From NCBI GenBank assembly GCA_013397935.1, contig VZRN01004257.1:1440820-1504819 (forward strand): 64,000 bases of DNA, in the 5' to 3' direction. A program made the position numbers and the translations under genes. The notes under the pieces were generated by a model. That model saw only the letters and a program-made list of their open reading frames with translations, was not told the DNA's origin and did no database searches. The stretch is from Dasyornis broadbenti (Eukaryota; Chordata; Aves; Passeriformes; Dasyornithidae). Numbering within the stretch: the first letter of the stretch is position 1; each line of letters begins with the position of its first letter. Below are positions 1 through 12,533 of this stretch, in pieces.

Positions 1-1034
1 AACGCTTCATTTCTCAATAAACTTGGAGGTTTGTTGGCAATGGAGAATGTATAAATGTGATCAGTGGGCAGTGTCCCAGGAATCCTGAAACCAGAACAGG
101 TGACAAGAGAGCCAGAGCTGCCAAGTTTTCCAACTATTTCGTGTCTCTTATTGTCTTAAAATATTTTTGAGGATGTGCCTGTATTCTTTGAAAGCATGGG
201 CAGAATAATGCTTAGTGTAGGGGATCAGGATTTTTTATTTGCTTTTTTTTTTTAATATAAGGTCTGATCTGTATTGATTCAAGCAGTTAACCACTGTGCC
301 TTGCTGGTCCTTTTCTCATGCTGAGAAACTGATTCACCTGAAGAAACTCAAAAACACCAGGGTCGGAATGGAAAATAACCACTAAAGGTGATTTTTAATT
401 TCTGATCTGTGGAACACTTTGCCCCAGGCTGGTTTTCGGTGCCAAGATTTCGTGTGAATTTAAGGAGAGGCCGGGCAAATTCATACCAGAGAAATCCTGT
501 AATATCAATGAAAAGTGCCTGACCTCAGACTGGGGGAGGAGAATTTTAATGAAATATCAATATGGACCTTGCCTTTTCCTTAAGTATTGTAGGATCCGTT
601 TTTGGTTACTGTCAAAGCAAACTGTTGGGATAAAGTGATCTTTGTTTGACACACTGGTGCTGCTCTGTAATCCATCAAGGCTTCAGCCTGCTTCTTTTGC
701 AGGTTTTATTTAAAATGGTGTGGTCTTGTTTTTCCCCCGAACTTTACTTTGGGGGAAAAAAAGAGGTAGTGTTCCACTGTGTTTTTGGTGGTGTGTGATT
801 TTTGGTTTTGTTTCAGCTTGTTCCCTAATAATCACATTTTAGTTTATTTCTTGTAGCCGGCATGTTGGTCGTGTCCCAAAATGACCGTTTGCAGTTGTCT
901 CCAAATGCCCATAGATCAAACATATATTTTGTTACTCTCCTCCAGTTTCCCCCAGCATAATAAATACAAGATAGCACTTCTAATCTTGTTTTCTTTCAGT
1001 GGTAAAATACAAGAAGTCTAAAATGGATTTGGGA

Positions 1035-1067
1035 TTTTTTTTTTTTNNAAAAATTAAAAAGATTTTT

Positions 1068-1103
<36 letters not shown>
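1035..1103. repeat. Poly(T) runs with a 2-base N gap
   Basis: A 12-base T run is followed by NN (1047-1048), A-rich sequence, then a 35-base T run (1069-1103). The Ns mark unresolved bases in a hard-to-sequence homopolymer. Open frames crossing it are not real. Confidence 0.95.
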
Positions 1104-1106
<3 letters not shown>

Positions 1107-2789
1107 GGGGTGGCACTGCTTTGTGGGGTTTTGTCCACAAAAATTGAAAGAAATAGATGTATAAATTTCCTCTCAGTTGACATTTCTTGAGTACCTATTC
1201 AGTGTTGGCCCATGCAGGAAAACCAGAATGAATTATGAATAGATGTTAAAAATGCCTGTGAGGTTGGCCTGTGCATATGTTTAGCCAGGCCCTTTGCTTT
1301 TAAAGGCTTTCTGGTGGGCATTACCCAGAAATCTAAATATAAAAGCAAATTTAAAAGGTTTCTCACTTCCCCTAGAAACCCAGTTTGCTGAACAGAAGCG
1401 TTCCTGTTCTCAAGGCAGTCAGCACGCGACGTTTAAGTGGCAGCTTAACGATGCTAAAAATGGATTTTTGAAGCAGGGGATTTTCAGCTAAACCACAGCA
1501 TTCCCACTCGGTTTTACTGCAAACACGTAGTCCCTTTTGAGGATGCCCTTCCCCTGCCCTGTTTCTATCTTTGTGACTGGGAGGTGCTGCAGTGCGGGCG
1601 CTTTGCTCCCTCTCTCCCCCGAGCCTGGCCCTGAGCATCAATCTCCCGTGGGTGGCTGAGCCTTTAGCTCCGGCAAAACTGAAAACAGGCCTCTGCTGGC
1701 TGAAGAATTCGGAAATTTTGCTAAGTGAAGGAATCTCTGAAAGTTTCCAGCCAAACTGACAGGCGAGAAAACACACTGTGGTTTGGCTCGCGGGTGCCAA
1801 AATGCTGCATTTTCTTTGAGGTGGCTGCAGTGATGAAAAGCTTTATCATATAAATAATGCATGGATTTAGCTCAGTTATTTACTGCATCATTGCCTGTGT
1901 GCTTAAGGAGCTGTAGTTTGTATATATGTTTAAATAAATTCTTTAAAAACAGCCTTTAAGTTTTAGCATTTACCTTGAGCATGAAGAGTTGGGGTGGGTC
2001 GTATCAGAAGCCGCAATTTACATCGTGTAAAGTCTGACTTAATCACCTTACAAGGTCTTTCTCTTTCCTGGGACGTGCACAGTATAAATTCTATGAAGAG
2101 ACTAGCAGAATCTGTTTAAACTTCAACTTGTGCTGCAAATTTTATCCAAAATTTGTATTAAGAAATTTCTGCTGCAGTTACAAGCAAAGCAGCCACCATT
2201 AGAAAGGAAAGTGTTGCACTGGACACTGGAATTGGAATAATTTTTTTTTCCCCCCCACATGGTCTTGCAAAACCTGTAAGAATAAGAGGCAACTGCATGA
2301 CCCAGAACAAAATTAGACAATTTTAAGTTTGAAGACAAGTAAGCCTTTATCTTCATATTATTATCATTTCAAAATGTTACAAGTTTTGGTAATTTTTTTA
2401 CTGTTTCAGCCTACTTTGGGAAGTCTGGAACTTTGCATGGAGCTCAGTTTAGACTTCTCTGTTATAGTTACTCAAGCAAAAGAAAGGTGAATTAAAAATC
2501 AAGCCTGACATTCTAAATCTACATTTTGGCACGAAAAGGAATAGTTTTATTTATTGCCGTCAATAGAACAACATAAATCGGAGTGTCTGAAAAAATCGAG
2601 TTATTTTTTTCTTCAGATGTCAAAAGCAAAGTGAGAGAGTGTCACCCAACTTCACAAATTTCTGCTTTTCTTCTGTATAGTCTCCTACACAAACACAACA
2701 GTACAAACCAGGAGGGTAATAAAAAGTAATTTACTGCATTGCCCAAGTTGCCCTTCTCTGAGGAATTAAAATATTCTCCAACTTTCCCC

Positions 2790-3050
2790 ATCTCTCGATG
2801 TGACGCTATTTTAATTGCATGTCAGTGGCTTGGAAAAGGGTGGGTGACGAATTGCACCCACAGGAATGTTTGGCACATAATTTTTTTGGGACGTTCAATT
2901 TGATGCAGCTCACTCGAGGCAATAAACATGACATCTCCAGGAAAGGAGTGTATTACAGTCACCCTGGTGTCACCATTATTAATCCCCAATCAATCCTGGG
3001 ACTTTCTGTGACGAATTAATTAAAAAATGAATAAAGTTTTTAAAACAATG
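2790..3050. promoter_or_regulatory. Enhancer-like block (candidate)
   Basis: Repeat-free sequence is dense in developmental-type motifs: TGACG (2801), ttttaattgcat (POU/homeodomain-like, 2809-2820), the inverted repeat tgggtg/caccca (2841-2846 and 2855-2860) around acgaattg, TAATCC (2980-2985, OTX/bicoid type) and a terminal gaattaattaaaaaatg. It ends in AT-rich DNA. Conservation could not be tested. Confidence 0.3.
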
Positions 3051-4201
3051 CCAAGCATTTGGTCTCCCCACTCTTTTCCCACACAGGCAAAATATTAAGA
3101 GTACAGTGAATTTTCAGGTGCTAAAAATCTGGCCAAAGATATTACAGGTATGATTATGGTTGTTGGATCTTTTATGAGAATGAAATACAATAGAGAATAT
3201 TTATTTGAGAAACATTCTTTCAGCAAGAGAGAGCGAAACATTATGACTGAACTAGTAGGCATTAATATCTTGAAAACAGAACAGTTGAATAGTTATAGTA
3301 AGGGATAAGGAATCCAGGATTTGTTTTTTGGTTTGTCCTCATGATTCATTACAGTTTCAAGTAAACAAAATTTGGCCACTGTTTTCCTTTCATATTTGCG
3401 TGGGTTTGTTTGGTTTTTTTTTTAATGAGTAGCTGTAATTTTAGACCTTTTTTTAAAACTTATTTTCTGCTGGGAAAAAAAAAACTGATTTTTTTCATGG
3501 GAAAAAAATGTAGGGAAAAAACCCATTCTGGTTATCTATCACTTCTGATTTAATTTGTTTCATAACTAAAAAAAAAAACTGACTGAATATGGATGAGTTA
3601 AAAAGAAAAATATAATTTTTTTTCCCAGTTGCTCTATATATTTTAAAATTTTAAACAGTGTGCATTTAAACGTGTTCATCTCACAGGCGTCAGTGCACAG
3701 CCGCCCCAGCATGTATTGTTTTCCCTGACAAGACAAAACAACTGAAATTTATAATAACTTACCCACAGGTGACCCACAGCAGTCAGCTCTGAAGTACAAT
3801 GGAAAAAAAAAAAATTTAAAAAATCAAACTCTCTACTTCCTGCTGAGGCTGGGCCAAATGACTCTTGTTTTGTTTTTGTGAAGAGTGATCTCAACAAAGG
3901 TAACTGACCTTTCTGACTGAATTATTAGATATCTGGTCAGCCCTCAGTTTGATAAGCAAGCTCTGGACAGACAGGGTTGTTATCATACAGAAACGTGCTG
4001 AAATGAAAACCTTTCAGCTAGAACACGTGGGTGCTGTGGTGATCCATGACTTCATTCTTGTTGCCAAAATAATCCTAGCAACATGTGAGATGGAAAGCCT
4101 GATTTGGGGGCTTCAAACCATTCCTGGTGTATTCACCTGCTGAGGGAGCCCTGGGTTTGCACATTGATTGTGTTGCAGTGGATTTTTCTTTTTTTTCTTT
4201 C

Positions 4202-4224
4202 TTTTTTTTTTTTTTTTCCCCCCC
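4202..4224. repeat. T16-C7 pyrimidine tract
   Basis: Sixteen T bases are followed directly by seven C bases. A similar T9-C7 junction lies at 2241-2256. Uninterrupted pyrimidine tracts like these can form triplex DNA. Confidence 0.9.
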
Positions 4225-5291
4225 ATAATCATACAACTTTGTGCTTTGGGTAAAGAAAAGTCCCAGGTTGGGATCGACAAATGGTGAGAAATACTTCCCA
4301 TTTCTGTGTCTCGTGTGTAACAGGAATCCTCTTTGGGAGAGACCTGCTGTTTCTTCAGGGTTGTGTTGCTTGTTTAATGTTGTTGACTTGCAGCCATGTT
4401 ATCGACAGTAAACGAATTACATTTCAAAGTGAGCATTTACTGGATGTTTTATGGGTCTTAAAAGCAGCACTGTCAGGAAGGATGATCTGGAAAAAAAATT
4501 TGTCTGTCTCCAGCTTCAGTGGTGGGAGTTTCTGAGGACTGAGCCTGTTTAGAGCGAGAAGACAAAGCAGGATGCAGAAATTGAGCTGTCATTTCCCACT
4601 ACTGCGATGGAAGGGATGGCCTGGGTCCCTGCACAAAGATAACTTTGCTTCACTCCTACCCTTGGCAAGGCTGATGACTGAAAGTCAAACTTGATTTTCA
4701 GGTGAGGAGTCAATACAATGCAGGGCCGTGTGCTCTGGAATTGAACGCAGGAGACAAATGAGGCTGAAGGGGAGGGAAGGAAGGAAGGAGAAAGCCAGAA
4801 ACTCTGTCACCCACTTTTGTCTCTCACTGTTATAATTGGTTTCTTCTCTCTCTGTACTTTGCTAAGTAGGTGTTGTTGTAAATACAAAACCAACAACATC
4901 AGCAAGAAAAAAAACCTCTATCCAAGACCCAAAGCAGCTCCAAACCCTCTCAAAAACAACCAAAAAATCACCCCTTCCCTCCCCACAAGGAGGCAAAGGT
5001 TCTGGTGCTGCGGCTCTGCCGGGTTCTCAGGTGAAGCAAAACGAATCCAGTGATTCTTAGCAGTTCAGACGGCGCTTTGATTATTGCTCTTGGGAATGAA
5101 AAACACGGCCTGGCTTTTCCCGACCTGCTGCTACACATTGAGCTGTCAGCCTTGCCGTGCTCGTTCAGCTCGGGTTTTCAGTGAGGCACAGAATGTCACA
5201 GCCAAGTGATGATCGATCCACAGGCGCCTTGACCAAGGAACACCTTTCACAGCAGATGAGGAGGCTCTTCCTTGCATTGATTTCATAGGTC

Positions 5292-5330
5292 TATTGCCTC
5301 CTGTGTGGAGGCAATATTCTCAGAATATTG
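5292..5330. other. Two overlapping perfect hairpins
   Basis: The 10-base arm tattgcctcc (5292-5301) pairs perfectly with ggaggcaata (5307-5316) around a 5-base loop tgtgt. The 9-base arm caatattct (5312-5320) pairs with agaatattg (5322-5330) around one base. The two structures share 5312-5316, so they exclude each other. No run of T follows that would mark a terminator, and the genome context is eukaryotic. Confidence 0.7.
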
Positions 5331-8300
5331 AGCTCAGAATCAGATCAGACACTACTGCTTAGAGGATAATGATAGCATTTTGGCAACTCTCCTTTCTTTT
5401 TTTTTTTTCTGGTTGTGTCTGTTTTTTCATAAAAACAGGAAATTAACGCTTCTATATTCCTTAATCCTCTTTAGGTTTGATTCAGTCTTCCTGGGTAAAT
5501 CTACTTTATGAGAGCTGATTATAAAACAGTTCCCACAGGCCAGTGCTTGTCCTTTCTTGCTTATGAACATTTAGGGCAAAGATTCACACAGCAGCTCGCT
5601 CTGATCTGCCACATATCTGTAGTGATTAAATTCATGTGCTTGCTCAGATTTTCCTCATGAGTCTGGCAGTTAAATATATGCCAGAAGAGTCTTCTGATTA
5701 CACCAAAAATTAATTCCAGATACGCTGGCAGGAAAGCAACTTCAAGAGGTGGCTCCTGTTCTAAAGAGTTCCTGTCCTGATTCTGACTCACGCATGGGTA
5801 TTGGTCCTTATAAATCTAGGGAAGAAGTGATCCAGTAGCGCATTCTGTGGGCACAGAGCCTGGGCAGTGTGATTTAGGACAATGTTCGATCATTTGAATT
5901 CGGAAGCAAAAGGTGGGGGAAAACACAGGAGCTCTTCATGAGCTGTGGGAGTCAAATCTTCTCTGTTCACACTAATTTCTGAGTAAAAACACCTCAGAGA
6001 TAAACAGGGCCAATTTTTATGACTCTCTGTATGGAACTTGATCTCTCCAGCCCTCTGCACGCCCTACATTCAGAGTCCCACACAATCCTCAATTTTCTTT
6101 CACCATGCCGGTGATGCCAGAGAATAACAGATGTATTCCTCTTGCCCTGTGAAGTCTTAAAACAGTTTCCCCCTCCCTGTGTGAATCCTTTCTTGTATTG
6201 TTTTATTCCATAAAGGCTTTTACTTAACGGCAGAAAAGGGCTTTGTAATCTCCCCTCTCTCTTGCACAAATATATTGGGGTCTTTCCCTGTTAATTTTAT
6301 AACAAATCCGTTCTTTGCATACTGGCTTGTAAATCGATAACAGCAATGTCTTTGAAAACAAAATCCAGGAGATATCCAGGAATTTCTGCTAAGTATTCTA
6401 CCTAATCCTGCAGACAGGATTTTTTTTTTTTTTTTTCTGTCATTAGAAAACATCTCTCTAACATTCAGAAGGATCAAAATAATTCTCATCTAAATACTTT
6501 CCTAATTTAATTGTATTTCTTGCGAGGGGTGGGATTTTCTTTTTTTTTCAATTTTATTCTCCTAAACAATGTCTTTAAATTCTGTGAGCAATAAATTGAG
6601 TTATGAGCAGTGTAGCCTTCAGCTGGTATGAGAATGATGCTACCAGACCGGACTGAACTGCTCATTTCACTGTCTAGATAAATGTTTGCCTGGCATCGGG
6701 ACCGAATATGAAGGATAGGACACAAAATGCTGGCTTTTTAGTCCCTGTGAATGCATTTGTTTCTGCTATGACAAACAGGTCACAAAAATGCTGAAACGTT
6801 GTTGTTTTAATAGAAGGCGACCACTGTTTTTGTAATCAAGACCATAAAAAGCAGATATGTCTAAAAACCCAGGGAATCTTGAGATTGTGATAGGAATATC
6901 TGTGATTAACAACAGGTGGTAATTTATTTATGGCAAAGTGGCCTGCTGAATTTGACAACGAAATAAAAATATAGCTTCTGGATTACTTTTGTGCTGTGGG
7001 CTTTTTTATTTGGTTGAGGTTTCTTTTTGTTTGGTTTAGGTCGTTTTTTTGAGAATGATTATTATATATTTAAAAGCAGTAACCTAACCTCTGCGGAGTC
7101 TGGGGGGGGGAAAGGGCTGCTCTGATGTTCTGTTCGTGCACTTCCATAGCAGTTGTTTAACTCTACAGTAACTGAAAGGGAGGACTGTACAGCTTAGCAT
7201 GGATTCAGCATTACTGGAAGTCTCCCACGGACTGTGGAGGAGCCGGAATTTCACACACAAAGTTTCATGAAAATTATAAAACACTCAAACATTGCCCTAA
7301 GGCAATCAGATCTCTCTTCAGTGATGAAAACCTTCATTAACGCAGAGTGAAGGCGGCAACGTCCTTCTTCCAGTCCTTCCAGAACTTCAGCTTGTGGAAA
7401 ATTCAGTTACCTGACAAGTCTGCAGCCTGAGTCTCCAGCTGAATACGGTTTCTGATTAAATTGATTGTGTGAGGTACATCCGCCTTGCATGAACGAGAGA
7501 TTAAGTGGACCAAAGAGTTAATTGTGTAAAGGTTGTTTGGGGTGACCAGACGGCCAGAGGGTGGAGGCTGCTTGGAGAGTGAGCAAGAGTTTAGTGAGCC
7601 CCCTGACAGCACCTTTTACTGCAGCATTCTGTTGGGTGCTAAAGTTCAGATGCAATTAGGGCTGGAATTTAGGTTCATAAGATCAGGGATGTTTGTACTT
7701 GGAACGGACAGCAGAAGGGGTTGGAGGATAACATTGCCTTGGTTGTGAAGTTCAGGACCTTTTTTAAAGTCAGGGGTTTTGCCAGGGTAAGACTAAATAA
7801 TTATTGATTGCTGTGGATTCATACAATCACGTGGATGTGATCAAATATTCATGGGACATTGCTCAGAGCCACGCTGCACTTTGGTCTGGGACAGCTGGAT
7901 CAGTTAGCTCAGAAATCTGCTGTGAATGCCAGTCTTACCCATCTGCAGAATAACCAAGACCTCTGGCTGAATTTAGACATCTTTCCTTTATTTACTTGCA
8001 ATTTCTTGCAGGCTTGCAGTTGGACTATCACGTACAAGTGAAGAATATTTCTGATTTCCCCCTTCCCATTGCTGTTGTGAAAGTTAAAAATAGAGATTAT
8101 GGTCATTCACTGAATGGCAGTTGTAAGAGTAAGAAATTCTCAGAAACGCCCTGCATTTCAAAGCGTGCCTGTTGGAATATGAGGGCATTTCTGGAGTTGT
8201 AAGCCTGAGGGGAAAACACTTCGTCCCCCACCTTCAGCCCTACATCTCACACAAGGTTTTCAACTTCACTCATTTTCAGTAAGAGTGAACCCTTAACAGG

Positions 8301-9543
8301 CTGGAAATTGCTTTCACGTGAAAAGACTCCTTGCTGTCTGAAAAGTACCTGTAAAAGTGCTGTAAAAGGTCAGGATGAAGGCAAGCCTACAGGTAGAAAG
8401 AAATGCTGACCTGAAAAATTTGTGCCCTCCACTCCCGCCCAAAATTCTTGAATAGCAATACTTGGAAGCTTTCTTCAATTATTCTTGCGGCTCTTCTGAA
8501 AGAATCACCATTTTATTTTTTTAAGTTCAATCAGGTTTAGTTAGGCCAGCTCAGTGAAGTAAGGAGCCTGGTTCAGTTGTCAGGTGTTTACATCAAAAAT
8601 GCTGTGCTCCTCTGGAATTAGGGGTACTGACAAAAATGGGTATGGAAAAGGCTGTGTAATGAAGTTATCAATGACTCAAGGCCTTGTGCCATTATTTTGG
8701 CTGGGGAATAACTGCATAGTACATTCCTATAGCCAATGTCTCTGACAGTGAGAATTTATCCTCGGTGCGTGTGTGTAACTTGTGAGTAACTGGATGAGTG
8801 AGTGAGAGGCACAGCTGTGCTTCCAGAATGACTTCAAACCTGGCTGAGAGGGCAGTTATGGATTAAGAGTGAAAGATTTGTGTGAGGCTGTGGTTTGCAT
8901 GTCTTTGAAATTTGGTTTTAGGTATCTTGTAATACTAACCTTCACGGGGAAGGTCAGCTAACTTCCAAATTTCTTATTTCTTCCTGTTTGCTTTCCTGGA
9001 AATTTTAGCTGAATATGTGAGCCAGACTCCTGTATCAGATCACATGTTGGTGGTATAATTTTCTTTTTTTTCCCTTTTTTTTTTTTAAGGTATATGTATA
9101 TGAAAGGCAGCTTGGAAATCTGATAGTTTCTCTTAGTAGAGCTGTTCCTCCCCAAATCATTCTGATTAAAGCTAAAAAACTGATACTTGCTGAAAGCTTA
9201 AGAAAAGGTTATAGTAAGGAAGTCCTTTTATGTGTGCAGTCTCTAGATTTTCTCCTGTCTTAAGGGGGAATGAAAAAACAAAAATCAACGTTCCACAGCC
9301 AACAGGTCCTTGTTTGGAGTTGAGAAATTGAGAAAGATATTTTCTCGGCTTTGAAGTGAGCAGGATAATTTGTCTGTTTCTTTCTCTAACACTGCCTATT
9401 CATTTCCTGCCTGTGTCTGACCAAAAAGGCCGTCTGTGGTTGTGTGACCCTTAGGTGTAACAAGACCAGATTATCAAAAGCTTCTAAACAGCAAAAATAA
9501 ACCAACCCTAAGCCCTGGAATTAGGGCTTTGCTGTTCAAGCAG

Positions 9544-9760
9544 AACACTAGCACTGGGTATTGCCAACAACGACTGGATGTTGCTAACCTGGAGCGCTGC
9601 GAGCACGGCTCCTGCAGGCTGTGCCTGGAGCCCCAGGGGGAGGATGGCAATTCCAGCTGCTCCTGCAGGAAAGGAAATTCACCCTCCAGCCTCTCCAGCT
9701 CAGTGGTGTTGGCCAATGGCCCCAAAAAAACTGCTACGAGCAAATTTCTCTGTACCACAG
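9544..9760 (+). other. Candidate cysteine-rich exon (unproven)
   Basis: A GC-rich island in AT-rich DNA is open in one frame for 72 codons. It is preceded by a possible acceptor (ctttgctgttcaagcag, AG at 9542-9543) and followed by a good donor (CAG|GTACGC, GT at 9761-9762). The frame encodes a cysteine pattern C-x4-C-x2-C-x11-C-x-C (residues around CEHGSCRLC ... CSCRKG), loosely like an EGF module, but the spacing is not a standard match. Part of the pattern comes from the 11-base repeat gctcctgcagg at 9608-9618 and 9659-9669. Several other frames, including antisense ones, are also open here, which is expected for a GC-rich patch. It may simply be a chance open frame. Confidence 0.2.
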
Positions 9761-10334
9761 GTACGCTATTAGCAGACTCTTGTTTAGGAGATGCTCTCTC
9801 TGTTGGTTAACCCAGAATTCATCTCTGTCTTTTAAAGCATCATTTACAAACTCTGGCATCCACACAGAACCCTTACTCCCCTTTAAAGCTGGCAGTTCAC
9901 ATCATCTTTCTGAAACGCTGTTTGAAGCCATCCCAAACTCTACCGCGCATTATCAAATCCATTTTAATTAAAGCTCAGTTTCACTTGATAGCCTCAAGCC
10001 TTAAGCTCCATAACTCAATTCTTCTCTCAGCCATCTTGAACAGACTCGTGCTGAATTTGGGGCTTAATACAAATCTGCACAGAGATTTTCCTGAAGCTGT
10101 TCAGAAGGTGTTTCTTTGCAGTACTGCTTACCTAGTGCGATTTAAAAGTGGAAGGTGTGATCAGGTGCTCTTACATGGCTGAAACAACTTTGCTAAAAAA
10201 AGTGGTTTGCTTTGATATACATAATGTTTTTGTGGCCCCATCAATTTTGTACTTTTTCATAGAGGAAAACCACCTAATCCTCTGTCAGTGAAGAGCTGAG
10301 GCTGAGTTACTATTTATTGTCAGTAAGTAGTGGA

Positions 10335-10590
10335 ATAACAATTTCCAGAAAAGGCATGTGGGACGAGCCAGCCTGGATTTACCAAGGGCATGTCTTGCCT
10401 GACCTCTCTCATGAGATGAGAGGTGTTGGCAAGGGGAGAACAATGTGTGCTGTTTCCCTCGCCTTTAGCAAGGGCTTTGGCAGGGTTTCCCACGTTTGGT
10501 GAGATATGAACTTGGTAAATAGATGAGAAAGCGGATGGAAACTCCCTGGACCCTTCAAAGGTCTTGATCAGAGGCACAAACTGATCCCAG
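10335..10590 (+). mobile_element. CR1 reverse transcriptase relic
   Basis: This is a decayed piece of the CR1 ORF2 reverse transcriptase on the plus strand. The stretch gatttaccaagggcatgtct plus tgcctgacc (about 10375-10402) matches the CR1 segment coding for 'GF..GRSCLTNL'. The following cctttagcaagggctttggc plus agggtttcccac (about 10461-10492) matches the segment coding for 'DFSKAFDTVPH', and gagatatgaacttgg matches the next 'LE.YGL' segment. The catalytic 'F.DD' part that should follow is not visible. Frameshifts and substitutions break the frame, so it is dead. The order of blocks, not just one match, supports the call. Confidence 0.68.
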
Positions 10591-12437
10591 CCCCCGGGCT
10601 GGGGTCACCCTGTGTGGCAGCGCTGTCTGGGCAGAGAAACACCTTTGGAGAGCAGGACGCGGGGGCTCTGGGGACAACACGTTTATTTGCATCTTCGGAG
10701 TTTTGATTCCACTGTTGAGCTTTCCCAACACAAGCAGAAGAACAATAATGTGTCCTCAAACCTTTCTCTAAATCAGCACATGATCGGGATGGCAACTGGT
10801 GAAATAACTGTACATCAGTTCTTTAGCTTGTGGAATGGGACCGGTGATAAATGGAAATAAATGTACCTGCACAGCCTCTTTCTGCTGAGATTACTCACAC
10901 ACCAGTTACTGTGCTGGTTCATTCTGAGAAATGATTTTCAGAATGCCAGAACTGAGGAAAAAATAGGGTTTTCTTCTGCAAGTAGAAGAAATTATAAACT
11001 GATGAGAACTCTTTTTTAAGCTGTTTTTATAGAATACGTTTAGGGACTCATTTTCTAGGCATCTAAAGAGTCTCTTATAAATTTACTTCTGTCTTTTTTC
11101 CTTTTTTTTTTTTTTTGAGCAGTTTAAGAATGTTAAAATTCAGTATTTGCTGGCTAATTCTTTTTAAATTCTCTTAGCAGTCGTGCTCTATTACATCATT
11201 AGGTAAAAAAAAAATACCTTAAACCTGTATTTATGTAAGGTATTTGCCTCTGTCATAAACATGTGCATTCCACTAATATTTTTAATATTTGTGTTAAATT
11301 TATTGTTGAACTACTCTGTCAGTGAATAGCTATTTTACTTACACTGTGTGGAAATAATTAAAAACCAAAACTTTTGAAATTATGCCAGTTCATGTTCATA
11401 TCTAGAAATGTTTTGCCAATCCTACTGATTACCATGGTTTGAAAGAGGATCCTGGCCAAATTGTGGCACTTCAGCCCTTGGCACTTCTCTGATGTCAGTG
11501 GAGTTGCAGGAGGGAGGGGTTATTCCACAAATTCTATATTGCTGTTACTCAAAGGCCTGGCTGAGTCAGGCTTTCAGCATTAGTGATTCAAAATTCCCTG
11601 GAAACCCAGAGGAGCTCCATCCACGAATCTGTATGCCTGTTGTGCAGTCTGTGATGACACCCTGTGTCACCTGTAGCTTGTCCCCTTGGCTCTGGCCTAA
11701 CAAAAGCATCCTGGCTCGCTCCTTCCGCTGAGTTGTGCGCAAAATGCGCTCATTTTGTCAAGCAGAATTCTCAGTTTTGATAACCTGGTGGGCACCTTGC
11801 AAAGCAGAGGGCTTGAGGATCTTTCAGGGCCGTCTGTAGCAGTTTGTTTAGTCGTCCCTGTCTGAAGCTGAACGTGGCAGATTTCAGTGCTTTGAGTTCT
11901 GTGGGACGGGTAGAGGGAGCCAGGGCACTGGAACCAATCCTTTCTGACAAGCCTCGCTCTTCTGTCGTGTATGGAAAGAGTCCCACAATAAAAAAGTAGA
12001 TACAGCCTGAAATCTCCTTTTGATTACCTTTGATTGATTACCCTTGGCAGTATTCCTCAATAAATATTGCCTTGCTAGAAAAGCATCACATGCTCTCAAA
12101 CAAGCAGCACAAGCAGGTTTGTGTCTTGAAGCAATGATTTTGTGCTGTGGGGAAAAGAACAGTTGCTCTCTGGAAACCTGATCAACAAGACTGGAATTGT
12201 GTGGCAGAAGTGTTTCTACTTTTCTTTTCCTTTCTTCCACCTTTTTTTTTTTTTTATTATTATTTATTCATTGTTCTTCATCTCAGTGAAAATGTAGGTA
12301 ATGAATGGAAAGGCACCACACGTGTGTGAACAGCAAGGAAACCACAGACACAGGCTGCTGCATCATCCTCAGCTGCACTCAGACCAAGATAATTTTATTT
12401 TATTTTGTTCTTTTTATTTTTTCTTTTTTTCTTTTTC

Positions 12438-12470
12438 TTTTTTTTTTTTTTGTGAATTGGACAGAATTAN

Positions 12471-12510
<40 letters not shown>

Positions 12511-12533
12511 TGCAAGTGGGAAAAAAAAAAAAA
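12438..12533. repeat. Poly(T)/poly(A) region with one N
   Basis: A 14-base T run, a short unique stretch (gtgaattggacagaatta), one N (12470), a 39-base T run (12471-12509), tgcaagtggg-like sequence, and a 13-base A run (12521-12533) follow each other. T and A runs facing each other could form a hairpin with a short loop. The N is again next to a homopolymer. Confidence 0.95.

Larger units (their letters stand above)
1..9540. other. Non-coding stretch, no gene seen
   Basis: Apart from the items listed separately (poly(T) runs, N gap, block at 2.8-3.05 kb, hairpins at 5.3 kb), this is unique AT-rich sequence. Small further items are a short GGAA repeat near 4775-4788, a 17-base T run at 6420-6436 and a 9-base G run at 7102-7110. 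Open frames are at most about 140 codons and none has a recognisable product. Confidence 0.75.

Noticed and set aside
1372..1800. About 142-codon open frame on the minus strand
   Set aside because: No domain, no splice or promoter context, and shadow frames overlap.
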